A stretch of 39,809 nt of DNA from Rhodocyclaceae bacterium (GTDB taxonomy: Bacteria; Pseudomonadota; Gammaproteobacteria; Burkholderiales; Rhodocyclaceae): positions 1-39,809 of the forward strand of contig JAUXWU010000118.1 in assembly GCA_030680085.1 (NCBI GenBank). The letters run 5' to 3'. Each line of letters begins with the position of its first letter. Position 1 is the stretch's first letter. This document shows, one piece after another, positions 18,266-28,828 of the stretch. A program made the position numbers and the translations under genes. The notes under the pieces were generated by a model. That model saw only the letters and a program-made list of their open reading frames with translations, ran no database searches and was not told where the DNA came from.

Positions 18266-19149
18266 GCGCGACTTCCCTCAAGCCGTACCCAGCCTTCATG
18301 GGCCGCTCCCACTGCGAGCGGCAGATAGGGCGCATAGGCGGCGATGACCTGCCCGGCCTGGGTTTCCAGCACGCCGGAGAGCGCCAGTCGCCCGCCCGGT
18401 TTGAGGCGCGCGGTCAGCAGCGGGGCCAGCAACATCAGGGGGTTGGTGAGGATGTTGGCGACGACGCAGTCGAAGGTTGCGGTAAGCGCATCACCCGAAT
18501 TGGCGACCCGCAGACTGACCTGATTGCGGGCGGCGTTGGCGGTGGCGGCAGTCAGCGCGCTGGTGTCGATGTCGATGCCAAGCACATCGCTCGCGCCGAG
18601 TTTCAAAGCCGCGATGCCGAGAATGCCGGAGCCGCAGCCATAGTCGAGCAGCGTAAGGCCGGTGGCGATTTCCCGTTCCAGCCACAACAGGCACAGGCGC
18701 GTGGTGGGGTGGCTGCCGGTGCCGAAGGCCAGGCCGGGATCCAGTTCCAGATTGAGTGCCGTCGGGTCGGGGGCGCTGTGCCAGGAGGGCACGATCCACA
18801 GCCGGTCGGAGATGCGGATCGGGTCGAACTGCGACTGCGTCAGGCGCACCCAGTCCTCGTCGGCCACCTCGGCAAAACTGATCTTCGGCGGGTTCTCGAT
18901 GCCGGCGTCGCTGAGAGCGGCGTTAATTCGGGCGGAGAGGTCATCGGCCGGATCGAACAGCGCGACGACGCGGCTTATCTCCCAAAGTGGCGTCGTGGGC
19001 GAGCCGGGTTCGCCGAACTGCGGCGTTTCAAGTTCGGTGCCCGCCTGGGCATCCTCGACGCTGACCGAAATTGCGCCCGCCGCCAGCAGCGCATCCGAAA
19101 ACGCCTCGGCATGCGCCGCATCGGTGACGATTGCGGCTTCAACCCACAT
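18259..19149 (-). CDS. prmA: Ribosomal protein L11 methyltransferase
   Basis: LDPGLAFGTGSHPTTRLCLLWLE, LDYGCGSGILGIAALKLGA. Confidence 0.95.
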   Translation of the reverse strand: MWVEAAIVTDAAHAEAFSDALLAAGAISVSVEDAQAGTELETPQFGEPGSPTTPLWEISRVVALFDPADDLSARINAALSDAGIENPPKISFAEVADEDWVRLTQSQFDPIRISDRLWIVPSWHSAPDPTALNLELDPGLAFGTGSHPTTRLCLLWLEREIATGLTLLDYGCGSGILGIAALKLGASDVLGIDIDTSALTAATANAARNQVSLRVANSGDALTATFDCVVANILTNPLMLLAPLLTARLKPGGRLALSGVLETQAGQVIAAYAPYLPLAVGAAHEGWVRLEGSRAC

Positions 19150-20516
19150 TATTTGCGGCTGGCTTCCTCGCGCGCGGCGAGTTTTTCTTCAAGGTAGTGG
19201 ATGTTGGTGCCGCCCTTCATGAAGCGCTCGTCGAGCATCAGGTCCTGATGCAGCGGGATGTTGGTCTTGATGCCTTCGACCATCATTTCCGACAGGGCGA
19301 TGCGCATGCGGCGGATGGCCTGCTCGCGCGTGTCGCCGTAGGCGATCAGCTTGCCGATCATCGAGTCGTAATGGGGAGGCACGGTATAACCCGTGTAAAC
19401 ATGCGAGTCGACCCGGATGCCGGGGCCGCCCGGCGGGTGCCAATTGGTGATTTTACCGGGAGATGGAGTGAACTTGAAGGGGTCTTCGGCGTTGATGCGG
19501 CATTCAATGGCGTGGCCGCGAAGTTCGACGTCACGCTGGCGGAGCCAGAGTTTTTCACCGGCGGCGATACGAATCTGCGCCTGCACGATGTCGATGCCGG
19601 TGGTCAGTTCGGTCACCGGATGTTCGACCTGCAAGCGCGTGTTCATCTCGATGAAGTAGAACTCGTTGTTTTCGTAAAGGAATTCGAAGGTGCCGACGCC
19701 GCGATAGCCGATCTTCTTGCAGGCCTCGGCGCAGCGGTCGCCGATGCGCGTGATCAGGCGACGATTCACTTCCGGCGCGGGCGCCTCCTCGATCACCTTC
19801 TGGTGGCGGCGCTGCATCGAGCAATCGCGCTCGCCCAGCCACACCGCACTCTTGAAACTGTCGGCCAATATCTGGATTTCGATATGGCGGGGGTTTTCAA
19901 GGAATTTTTCCATGTAAACAACTGGGTTGCCGAATGCCGCATCCGCCTCGCTTCTTGTCATGGTCACGGCATTGATGAGCGCCGCTTCGGTATGCACCAC
20001 ACGCATGCCGCGTCCGCCGCCGCCGCCGGCCGCCTTGATGATGACGGGGTAGCCAATACTTCGCGCAATTTTCGCGATTTCCTTGTTATCTTCTGGCAAC
20101 GCGCCTTCAGAACCGGGTACGCAGGGTACGCCGGCCGCCTTCATGGCGTTCTTGGCCGAGACCTTGTCGCCCATCAGCCGGATGGTTTCGGGGCGCGGGC
20201 CGATGAAGACAAACCCGGATTTTTCGACGCGCTCGGCGAAGTCGGCGTTTTCCGACAGGAAGCCGTAGCCCGGATGAATCGCTTCCGAATCGGTGACTTC
20301 GGCCGCCGAAATAATCGCCGGAATATTGAGATAGCTCTGGGCGGACGGTGCGGGACCGATGCAGACCGATTCGTCGGCAAGCTTGACGTATTTGGCCTCG
20401 GCGTCGGCCACCGAATGGACCGCAACGGTGCGAATACCCAACTCGCGACAGGCGCGCAGAATCCTCAGCGCGATCTCTCCCCGGTTGGCGATCAGGAGTT
20501 TTTCAAACATTGCCAT
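19149..20516 (-). CDS. accC: Acetyl-CoA carboxylase biotin carboxylase subunit
   Basis: [33 protein letters not shown]..., [14 protein letters not shown]. Confidence 0.97.
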   Translation of the reverse strand: MAMFEKLLIANRGEIALRILRACRELGIRTVAVHSVADAEAKYVKLADESVCIGPAPSAQSYLNIPAIISAAEVTDSEAIHPGYGFLSENADFAERVEKSGFVFIGPRPETIRLMGDKVSAKNAMKAAGVPCVPGSEGALPEDNKEIAKIARSIGYPVIIKAAGGGGGRGMRVVHTEAALINAVTMTRSEADAAFGNPVVYMEKFLENPRHIEIQILADSFKSAVWLGERDCSMQRRHQKVIEEAPAPEVNRRLITRIGDRCAEACKKIGYRGVGTFEFLYENNEFYFIEMNTRLQVEHPVTELTTGIDIVQAQIRIAAGEKLWLRQRDVELRGHAIECRINAEDPFKFTPSPGKITNWHPPGGPGIRVDSHVYTGYTVPPHYDSMIGKLIAYGDTREQAIRRMRIALSEMMVEGIKTNIPLHQDLMLDERFMKGGTNIHYLEEKLAAREEASRK

Positions 20517-20992
20517 TAAACGATGATGAACAGCGGTTGGTCGAACTCGACAGCCTGGCCATTCTCAACCAGGACGGCCTTGATGACGCCGTCGGCGTCG
20601 GCCTCGATCTCGTTCATCAGTTTCATGGCTTCGATGATGCACAGGGTGTCGCCCTTCTTGATGGCCATGCCGACTTCGACCAGTGGCGCGGCGCCCGGAC
20701 TGCCGGCGCGGTAGAAGGAGCCGACCATCGGCGACTTCATCACGTGGCCTTCGGGTACGGCGGGAGCGGCGGGTGTGGCTTCGGCGGGCGCAAAAGTCGG
20801 CGCTGGCGGGACGGCGTGCCCCGCATGGGGTATGTTGCCCATATGACCCATGGGCATGCTGACCATGGTGGTCTGCACCGGGGCGGCATGCTTGGCGATG
20901 CGAATTTTTTCCTCCCCCTCGCTGATTTCCAGCTCCGAAATGCCGGAATTCTGTACCAGGTCGATCAGGGTTTTCAGTTTTCTGAGATCCAT
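20516..20992 (-). CDS. accB: Biotin carboxyl carrier protein
   Basis: [32 protein letters not shown]...; biotinylation motif EAMKLMNEI. Confidence 0.96.
   Translation of the reverse strand: MDLRKLKTLIDLVQNSGISELEISEGEEKIRIAKHAAPVQTTMVSMPMGHMGNIPHAGHAVPPAPTFAPAEATPAAPAVPEGHVMKSPMVGSFYRAGSPGAAPLVEVGMAIKKGDTLCIIEAMKLMNEIEADADGVIKAVLVENGQAVEFDQPLFIIV
20792..20816 (-). repeat. Dispersed repeat, copy E (inside the accB linker)
   Basis: AAAAGTCGGCGCTGGCGGGACGGCG, identical to copy A; encodes AVPPAPTF. Confidence 0.9.
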
Positions 20993-21069
20993 TTAGCCTC
21001 CTGACCCGCGGATGACGGGCGTTACTGTTGATGCTCCGGGTGAGGGCATGGATGCGCCCCGGGAGCGAT

Positions 21070-21585
21070 TCAAGCGGACTGCTGAATACGGGTAAGCGCT
21101 GCTTCGAGCGCGAGGGCGTAACCCTGTGCGCCCAGGCCGCAGATCACGCCGACGGCGATGTCCGAGAAATGGGAGTGATGCCGGAACGCTTCGCGGGCGA
21201 AAATGTTGGACAGATGCACCTCGACGAAGGGAATCGAGACGGCGGCCAGCGCATCGCGCAAGGCGATGCTGGTGTGGGTGTAGCCACCCGGGTTGATGAT
21301 GATGAATTCGATGCCTTCGGCCCCGGCGGCCTGGACGCGGTCGATCAGGCCGCCCTCGCTGTTGCTCTGGAAACTTTCGATTTGCACGCCCATGGCTCTG
21401 GCGCGTGCTTCCATCATGGTGTGGATGTCGGCCAGGGTGGTGCGCCCATAAACCTCGGGCTCGCGGGTGCCGAGCAGGTTCAGATTGGGGCCGTGCAGGA
21501 CGAGGATGCGGGCGTTGCGGCCGGTACCACTACCTGCGCCGCTATCCATTTTGGCAGAGGCCTTTTTGCTTTTTGAGTTCGACAT
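21070..21585 (-). CDS. aroQ: Type II 3-dehydroquinate dehydratase
   Basis: [43 protein letters not shown]. Confidence 0.96.
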   Translation of the reverse strand: MSNSKSKKASAKMDSGAGSGTGRNARILVLHGPNLNLLGTREPEVYGRTTLADIHTMMEARARAMGVQIESFQSNSEGGLIDRVQAAGAEGIEFIIINPGGYTHTSIALRDALAAVSIPFVEVHLSNIFAREAFRHHSHFSDIAVGVICGLGAQGYALALEAALTRIQQSA

Positions 21586-21647
21586 GGCATCAAGTTTGCC
21601 GCAAATGAGGGCAAGTTGTCCAGATGGGAGAAATTATAGCCAAAGGC

Positions 21648-22271
21648 TCACGCTTGGCAAGGCGGTCCTGCTGGGATGTTCAGTGCCTCGACCGCCTCGA
21701 CCCGGGCACGCGTTCTGACACGGCCATCGTGGCCTTTCTGGGCTGCCCGTTCGTCGCGTGGCGGGAGCACGATCAGGTTGGCCGGCCGATTCTCGTCGTC
21801 AATCACAAAGACCGCTTCGACGCGTTCGCTCCGGGGGTTGCCGTGGTGGAAGGGGATGCCCTGGTCGAGCAGGAAGATTTCCAGTTCCTTGGCGCTGTCG
21901 GGAAAGAGCAGGAGGTCGATGCGCGCATGGCGCCCGGCCGTGCCCTCCAGAACCGATCCGCTGAGGTAGGGCGAAAACCGCGCCAGCCGGTGCATCAGGT
22001 CGATGGCCGCGCCGCGCAGGAAGGCGAGCCGCTCGGCCTGCTCATCCTCCTGGTAGATGGCCTGATACTCGCGCACGGCGGTTTCGATCTCGGCATTGCC
22101 AGGCAGCGGAAAACTTTCCGGCAAGCCCAGTTGGCGCAGCGCCTTCTTCTTGGCGAAGCCGTAGTCCACGCCGTCTTCGGCGATCATCCGCGCGGCGGCA
22201 TGGACCAGCTCGGAACGCAAAGCGGGCGCGCCTGGACTTGGGATGCGTGGAGAATGGTTGCGGCGTGACAT
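21648..22271 (-). CDS. Conserved hypothetical protein, possibly nucleotidyltransferase-like
   Basis: MSRRNHSPRIPSPGAPALRSELVHAAARMIAEDGVDYGFAKKKALRQLGL...; divergent from mpl. Confidence 0.75.
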   Translation of the reverse strand: MSRRNHSPRIPSPGAPALRSELVHAAARMIAEDGVDYGFAKKKALRQLGLPESFPLPGNAEIETAVREYQAIYQEDEQAERLAFLRGAAIDLMHRLARFSPYLSGSVLEGTAGRHARIDLLLFPDSAKELEIFLLDQGIPFHHGNPRSERVEAVFVIDDENRPANLIVLPPRDERAAQKGHDGRVRTRARVEAVEALNIPAGPPCQA

Positions 22272-22337
22272 GGAACCTGCTCCCGTAGAATACGGGCCCA
22301 TTCTATCCATATCCATATCCGCAACCGATTTTCCCCC

Positions 22338-23687
22338 ATGCACATCCACATTCTCGGCATCTGCGGCACCTTCATGGGCGGTATCGCACTGATCGCTCGT
22401 GCCGCCGGCCATCGTGTCACCGGTTGCGATACCAATGTATATCCGCCGATGAGCACCCAACTGGAAGCTCAAGGCATCGACCTGGTTGAAGGCTATGGGG
22501 CCGACCAAGTGGCGTTGAATGCCGACCTGTGGGTCGTCGGCAATGCCGTGTCGCGCGGCAATCCGCTGCTGGAGGCGATTCTGGCGCGCGGTCTGCCCTA
22601 TGTTTCGGGACCGCAATGGCTGGCCGAGAATATTTTGCGGGAGAAATGGGTTTTGGCGGTGGCCGGCACCCATGGCAAGACGACAACGGCGGCCATGCTG
22701 GCGTGGATACTCGAAGATGCCGGACTGCAGCCGGGATTCTTGATCGGCGGGGTGCCGCAGAATTTCAAAAAATCGGCTAATTTCAGCGAATCATCATTCT
22801 TCGTCGTCGAAGCTGATGAATACGACACGGCTTTCTGCGATAAGCGATCAAAGTTTGTGCATTACCATCCGCGCACGGCGATCCTGAATAACCTCGAATT
22901 CGATCATGCGGATATCTTCGCCGATCTAGCCGCTATCGAAACACAATTCCATCATTTTGTGCGCACAATTCCGGGGAATGGCCTGGTGGTGGCGAATGCC
23001 GCCGAACCGGCGCTGGAACGGGTATTGGAGCGCGGCTGCTGGACGCCGGTCGAGCGCTTCAATGAAATGTCTGGCTGGCACGCCACGGGTGACGACGCGA
23101 GCGGTCGGCTCGTTATCCGGCAGGGCGGGCAGGAAGTGGGTGCGATCACCTGGCAGCTTGCCGGTGAACACAATCGCAACAATGCGCTGGCCGCGCTTCT
23201 GGCCGCACGTCATGCCGGCGTGCCGCTGGCTCATGGACTCGCTGCGCTCACCCGCTTTGAAAACGTCAAGCGTAGGCTCGAAGTGCGCGGCACGGTGAAT
23301 GGGGTGACGGTCTATGACGACTTCGCCCATCATCCGACGGCGATTGCCACCACGCTGGCTGGTCTGCGCGGCAAGGTGTGTGCGTCCTCCATCCTCGCCG
23401 TGCTGGAGCCGCGCTCCAACACCATGAAACTCGGCGCCATGAAAGACGCCCTGCCCGGTAGCCTCGCGGCGGCTGACCGGGTGTTCTGTTACAGCGCCAA
23501 CCTGGGTTGGGATGCCGCCGCCGCCCTGGCCCCGCTGGGTGGCAAAGCCGCAGTGACCGATGACCTGACCGATCTGGTGGTGCAAATCGCCGCCGTCGCA
23601 GCGCCGGGCGACCATGTGCTGGTGATGAGCAACGGCGGTTTCGGCGGCATCCACGACAAATTGCTGGCGGCGCTCGCCGCGCGCTAG
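22338..23687 (+). CDS. mpl: UDP-N-acetylmuramate:L-alanyl-gamma-D-glutamyl-meso-diaminopimelate ligase
   Basis: MHIHILGICGTFMGGIALIARAAGHRVTGCD, AGTHGKTTTAAMLAW, YDDFAHHPTAI. Confidence 0.96.
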   Translation: MHIHILGICGTFMGGIALIARAAGHRVTGCDTNVYPPMSTQLEAQGIDLVEGYGADQVALNADLWVVGNAVSRGNPLLEAILARGLPYVSGPQWLAENILREKWVLAVAGTHGKTTTAAMLAWILEDAGLQPGFLIGGVPQNFKKSANFSESSFFVVEADEYDTAFCDKRSKFVHYHPRTAILNNLEFDHADIFADLAAIETQFHHFVRTIPGNGLVVANAAEPALERVLERGCWTPVERFNEMSGWHATGDDASGRLVIRQGGQEVGAITWQLAGEHNRNNALAALLAARHAGVPLAHGLAALTRFENVKRRLEVRGTVNGVTVYDDFAHHPTAIATTLAGLRGKVCASSILAVLEPRSNTMKLGAMKDALPGSLAAADRVFCYSANLGWDAAAALAPLGGKAAVTDDLTDLVVQIAAVAAPGDHVLVMSNGGFGGIHDKLLAALAAR

Positions 23688-23693
23688 CGCGCC

Positions 23694-23873
23694 ATGTTCA
23701 TCAAGATCGTCATCATCCTGCTGCTGCTGATTGTGGCGGCCAGCCTGCTCGGCGGGCGTGGCGCCCAACCAGCCGGCGGACGGATCAAGCCCGGCGTGCG
23801 CAAATTGATGTTCCGTGTTGCGGCCGTGTTGCTGGCCATTGGCGTGGTGGTGGCCGTCTTGCACATCGCGTAA
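23694..23873 (+). CDS. Small (59 aa) two-TM membrane protein
   Basis: MFIKIVIILLLLIVAASLLGGRGAQPAGGRIKPGVRKLMFRVAAVLLAIGVVVAVLHIA; immediately after mpl. Confidence 0.7.
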   Translation: MFIKIVIILLLLIVAASLLGGRGAQPAGGRIKPGVRKLMFRVAAVLLAIGVVVAVLHIA

Positions 23874-23885
23874 AAGCGGTAGAAA

Positions 23886-24788
<903 letters not shown>

Positions 24789-24813
24789 ATTCAAAGCCTC
24801 CATTCTGGGAATT

Positions 24814-24840
24814 TTAGCACTCGGTCGCTGTGAGTGCTAA
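24814..24840. promoter_or_regulatory. CIRCE operator (HrcA site)
   Basis: Perfect TTAGCACTC-GGTCGCTGT-GAGTGCTAA, upstream of rpoH. Confidence 0.95.
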
Positions 24841-24910
24841 TAGTCTAACAAGTTCCCGACTGATTTACTATGGTTTTGTTGATTTCGGCTCTCGCCTAGA
24901 ATATCCCCAC

Positions 24911-25594
24911 ATGGAAAATCACCTCGTCACCCTGATCAAGCGCATGCCGTCGTTTGGGGATTTGCCGGCGCCAACACGCGCGCGGATCGCCGCCGCGACC
25001 GAGGAGCGCCGCTACGGGCGGGGTGTCGTGGTCTTGCAAAAAGGTGCGCGGCCGAGCGGTCTGTTTGTCGTCGTCTCTGGCAAGCTCAAGGAGTCCTGCT
25101 GCTCGCCCGGCGGCGAGGAGAAGGTCGTGGAAATCCTCGGCGTCGGCCAGACCTGCGGCGAGGCGGCGCTGTTTCTCGATAGCCCTTACCCGATGTGCGC
25201 CAGCGCACTGACCAACGCGGTGCTATTGCATGTCGAGAAGCAGGCCATCGAGGAGCTCATCGACGGCGCCCCGAAATTTGTCGGCCGGCTGCTGCAGGCG
25301 CTGGCCGAGCGACAGGATGCGATCCTGCGCGACATCGAGGCCGATGCCCGCTCCAGTCCGCTGCAGCAGGTGGTCGGTTATCTGCTCGAACAATGCCGCG
25401 CGGACGGCGCGGACACGGCGAGCATCACCCTGCCGGCGGCCAAACAGGTGATCGCCTCCCGCCTGAGCATGACGCCCGAGGCCCTGTCGCGCACCTTTCG
25501 CGATCTTGCCGACGCCGGCCTGATCGAGATGAGCGGCAAACGGGTAAAGCTGCTCGATGCCGCCCGGCTCGGTGAATTCGCGCGTTTACCGTAA
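24911..25594 (+). CDS. Crp/Fnr family transcriptional regulator
   Basis: Cyclic-nucleotide-binding-like fold plus HTH (AAKQVIASRLSMTPEALSRTFRDLADAGLIEM). Confidence 0.9.
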   Translation: MENHLVTLIKRMPSFGDLPAPTRARIAAATEERRYGRGVVVLQKGARPSGLFVVVSGKLKESCCSPGGEEKVVEILGVGQTCGEAALFLDSPYPMCASALTNAVLLHVEKQAIEELIDGAPKFVGRLLQALAERQDAILRDIEADARSSPLQQVVGYLLEQCRADGADTASITLPAAKQVIASRLSMTPEALSRTFRDLADAGLIEMSGKRVKLLDAARLGEFARLP

Positions 25595-25597
25595 AAC

Positions 25598-25700
25598 AGC
25601 AGTCTCGCCGCCGGGCCGCCCCAAGGCGAGACGGCACGCGGCGCCAGCCGCAATCCGCTCCGCTGCCAAAAGAAGCACCCCGTGATAAGCGAGCGCAGCG
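25598..25700. repeat. Long repeat copy 2
   Basis: CAGTCTCGCCGCCGGGCCGCCCCAAGGCGAGACGGCACGCG... matches 2773 onward. Confidence 0.85.
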
Positions 25701-25705
25701 AGCCG

Positions 25706-26260
25706 TTAAGACCCCCCCGCGAGGGGGGCGAAGGGGGACGGGCGTTTCCCCAGTTTGCGCTGTAGCGTGCGGCGATGCATCTGCAGGGCACGGGCCGTGG
25801 CCGAGATATTCCCCTCATTTGCCTGCAATATGCGCTGAATGTGCTCCCATTCAAGTCGGCTGACCGACATGGGTTCGGCGGTGATGGCACCTTCGATTTC
25901 CGGGGTGGCATCCTCAAGGGCGGCGAGAATGGCGTCGATCTCTACTGGTTTGGCCAGGTACTGCATTGCGCCCAGCTTGATGGCTTCGACCGCGGTGGCG
26001 ATGCTGGCATAGCCGGTGAGCACGACAATGCGGCAGTCCTGCCGTGCCGCCAGCAATTCCGGGATCAGCGTCAGGCCTGAGGTGCCAGCCAGATTGAGAT
26101 CGAGCACGACAAGTTCCGGCGCCGCCTGCCGGATGACCGCCCGGGCCTCGTCCGGGCTGGTGACGCCGCGGGCGGGCATGCCACGCCGCACGAAGGCGCG
26201 CACCAGCACTGCATTGAAGGTGGCGTCGTCGTCGATAATCAGAATAGGAGCGGTGGTCAT
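25706..26260 (-). CDS. regA: RegA/PrrA/ActR-type response regulator
   Basis: Receiver plus short linker plus Fis HTH (HIQRILQANEGNISATARALQMHRRTLQRKLGKRPS), adjacent to a RegB-like kinase. Confidence 0.9.
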   Translation of the reverse strand: MTTAPILIIDDDATFNAVLVRAFVRRGMPARGVTSPDEARAVIRQAAPELVVLDLNLAGTSGLTLIPELLAARQDCRIVVLTGYASIATAVEAIKLGAMQYLAKPVEIDAILAALEDATPEIEGAITAEPMSVSRLEWEHIQRILQANEGNISATARALQMHRRTLQRKLGKRPSPFAPLAGGS

Positions 26261-27534
26261 GGTGAAATTCTATCCAGCGGTAGTTCGATGCGCGCCAGTC
26301 CGCCGCCACCCGCCGCGTTGGCGAGGACCAGTCGACCGCCCAGTCGATCGATGACGCCCTGTGTCAGCAGCAGGCCGATGCCGCTGCCGCCGCTGCCACC
26401 GAAATTGGCCGAAAACGGTATCCGGCCGGCCTGCCGCAGCACTTCAGCGGAAAATCCGGGACCCTGATCGCGCACCTCGATCACCAGCGTCGTCGCGTTC
26501 CATTGCACGCCAAGGACGATTTCGCCGCCGCCAACATTGGCGGCATTGTTGAGCAGGTTGATTACGCCCTGTTCCAGCGCCGGATCGGCGATGATTTCTG
26601 GCGTCGGCGGCTGTGCTGAAATCTCGACCCGGCTCGCGCAATGCGTTCGCTGCTGGCGCCAGCGACGATGAAGCGCGTCGATCCAGATATCGACGGCAAC
26701 GGCCGAGGCATTTTCAAGCCGGCCGACACCGGCACGCTCGGTCAGGCCGGTGAGGAGGGTCTTGCAGGCGGCAATCTGGCCGCGCAGGATGCCGATATCG
26801 GCACGCGCAGCCTCGTTCAAAGTGGTGTCATGCTCCAGTTCGCCGGCAATCACCGCCATGGTCGCCAACGGCGTGCCCAGCTCGTGCGCGGCGCCCGCCG
26901 CCAGGGCGCCCAGGGCGACGAGATGCTCGTCCCGCAGCGCCCGCTCGCTGGCGGCCGCAAGTTCGGCGTCGCGCTGACGGATGGTCGCCATCATGCGCAT
27001 GATGAACCAGGCCATCAGCGCCGCCGAAACCACGAAGGTCAGCCACATGCCGGAGAGGTGCAACTGCGCCGCGCGGCTGCCGTCGCCGATCGGCAACGGC
27101 ACGAACACCACCATCAGCGCCGAATAGGCGGCAATCGCCAGCCCGGTGACAACGACGACATAGGGGCGCGGCAGGGTCAGCGCCGCAAAGGCGACGGACG
27201 GCAGCAGCAGCGAAATCAGCGGATTGGTGGCGCCACCGCTAAAAAACATCAGGGCGGCGAGCGTCGCCAGATCGAGGCAAATCTGGCGGAACAGTTCGGC
27301 GGCGCTGGCCGCGGATATTGAACGGAAACGCCGCCAGGCAAAGCCGTTGAACAGGGCCGCGACGCCAATGATGGCGAGCAAGGGCAGCGCCATCAGCGGA
27401 ATGGCCAGCAGGAACGGGGCGACAAGAATTACCGCCGCCGCCAGGCCTAAGACGACCCAGCGCACGGCAATCAAACGGCGCAGGCTGGCGAGGGTTTGGG
27501 CGCCGTCCCAGCTCCGGCTCAGGTTCGATATCAC
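26257..27534 (-). CDS. regB: RegB/PrrB-type sensor kinase
   Basis: Multi-TM N-terminus; ALGALAAGAAHELGTPLATMAVIAGELE (H-box of RegB type), HATPase domain; GTG start inferred at 27534. Confidence 0.88.
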   Translation of the reverse strand: MISNLSRSWDGAQTLASLRRLIAVRWVVLGLAAAVILVAPFLLAIPLMALPLLAIIGVAALFNGFAWRRFRSISAASAAELFRQICLDLATLAALMFFSGGATNPLISLLLPSVAFAALTLPRPYVVVVTGLAIAAYSALMVVFVPLPIGDGSRAAQLHLSGMWLTFVVSAALMAWFIMRMMATIRQRDAELAAASERALRDEHLVALGALAAGAAHELGTPLATMAVIAGELEHDTTLNEAARADIGILRGQIAACKTLLTGLTERAGVGRLENASAVAVDIWIDALHRRWRQQRTHCASRVEISAQPPTPEIIADPALEQGVINLLNNAANVGGGEIVLGVQWNATTLVIEVRDQGPGFSAEVLRQAGRIPFSANFGGSGGSGIGLLLTQGVIDRLGGRLVLANAAGGGGLARIELPLDRISP

Positions 27535-27569
27535 GAGCGGATTATCCTGAAAAACCGACGCCGCAGTGC

Positions 27570-28061
27570 CTAGAACTTGCCGTCGTCGAGCCGTGCGGGC
27601 AAATCGCGCGTTACCTGATCGAAGCGCAGAATTTTCTGGCCCTTGTGCTCCCGGAGGAAATCCTCGGCATCGGTGCGGGTGGCCAGCGGTATCAATTCGT
27701 GGCCCATCGGCCCCAGGACATCCGAGCCGATCACGTAGAAAGCATTTTTTGCGTCGACCTTCTGGAGGTTGTAATAATCGGTGACGGCAATCGTCATGAT
27801 GTCCTCGCGGCGGTGGTTCGGCGCATATTTGGGCAAATCGAACAGATATTTGAACATGTCCTTGGCGCCGTCGAAATGATGCGCGTGGCCGTTTCGGTAG
27901 AGCACCGTCGCCACCCAGTTCGGATATTTCGACACCAGCATGCCGCAGACGGGGCAAAGGTCGCGCGGCCCCGGCTTGGGCACGACGAGCGCCTGGGCGG
28001 AGGCCAGCCCCACCCAGACACAAAGTAAAACGATGAAAAAAACGCGCAGGCTACGCGGCAT
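27570..28061 (-). CDS. nosL: NosL-family copper-binding protein
   Basis: Signal peptide, PRDLCPVCGMLVSKYPNWVATVLYRNGHAHHFDGAKDMFKYLFD. Confidence 0.85.
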   Translation of the reverse strand: MPRSLRVFFIVLLCVWVGLASAQALVVPKPGPRDLCPVCGMLVSKYPNWVATVLYRNGHAHHFDGAKDMFKYLFDLPKYAPNHRREDIMTIAVTDYYNLQKVDAKNAFYVIGSDVLGPMGHELIPLATRTDAEDFLREHKGQKILRFDQVTRDLPARLDDGKF

Positions 28062-28672
28062 CAGGATTTGCCCTGCTGCTCCAGCATGCGCTTGCGCCGT
28101 TCGGCGCGATTTTTGCGGATCATGCTGACGTCCTGCGACATGTCGGTGTAGGCGGCCAGTAGCGCCTGGTCGAAATTGGCCAGCTCGCCGCCGTGGGCCG
28201 CCCGCGAGGCGGCAGCCGCGTCGGCCGTGCCATAGGCGACTTTGCTGCGCTTGGTCATCACGCCCTTGAGCGACGAGCCGACGAGGAAGCGCGCCTTGTC
28301 GACATCGACCAGCGGTTTCAGCTCGGCGGGCGAAGCATTGTCGCCGACCCAGATCGCCTTCGGCTCCCGGTCGATATTGATCGAGAGACTGATGGCGGCG
28401 CAGTGGAGCGAGCAGGTGCCGTCGGCGAGGTCGTCGCCGTAGTGGATCAGCATGCGCGAGTGGTGAAACTGCTTGCGGTCCATGCCGCAATAGGGGCACT
28501 TGGGATACTTCTCGATGTCGCTTTCATGCGCCTGTGGATCCGGCGCCTGCTTGGGAATGAACTGCGTCGGCGTGCCGTCGCCATGACATTGGGCGGCGTG
28601 GGCGGGGGTGGCGCTGACAGCGAGGCCGACGCCGGCGAACAGGGACAATTTCAGGGCTGCGCGACGATCCAT
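28061..28672 (-). CDS. Second NosL-like protein (CPYCGMD, CSLHC)
   Basis: YPKCPYCGMDRKQFHHSRMLIHYGDDLADGTCSLHCAAISLSINIDREPKAIWVGDN; overlaps the start of the adjacent nosL. Confidence 0.8.
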   Translation of the reverse strand: MDRRAALKLSLFAGVGLAVSATPAHAAQCHGDGTPTQFIPKQAPDPQAHESDIEKYPKCPYCGMDRKQFHHSRMLIHYGDDLADGTCSLHCAAISLSINIDREPKAIWVGDNASPAELKPLVDVDKARFLVGSSLKGVMTKRSKVAYGTADAAAASRAAHGGELANFDQALLAAYTDMSQDVSMIRKNRAERRKRMLEQQGKS

Positions 28673-28735
28673 GACGATCTCCTTCCAAGGTTAAAAAAGA
28701 TAACGATATTAGGCGCAGAAGATCCGGACGCGGCT

Positions 28736-28750
28736 GCGGCATTTTGTCGC
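28736..28750. promoter_or_regulatory. RegR/RegA-box-like site GCGGCATTTTGTCGC
   Basis: Fits GNGRCRTTNNGNCGC at every defined position; divergent nosL-like/TonB receptor intergenic region. Confidence 0.65.
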
Positions 28751-28828
28751 GTGCGACGACACGTCGCAGAGCAGCGGCCCGTCATCTGACTAGGATGGCG
28801 GCTCCCTCATTTCTCCTCCACTCTATCC

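Noticed and set aside
19131-20519. 462-aa plus-strand ORF opposite accC
   Set aside because: Shadow ORF of biotin carboxylase.
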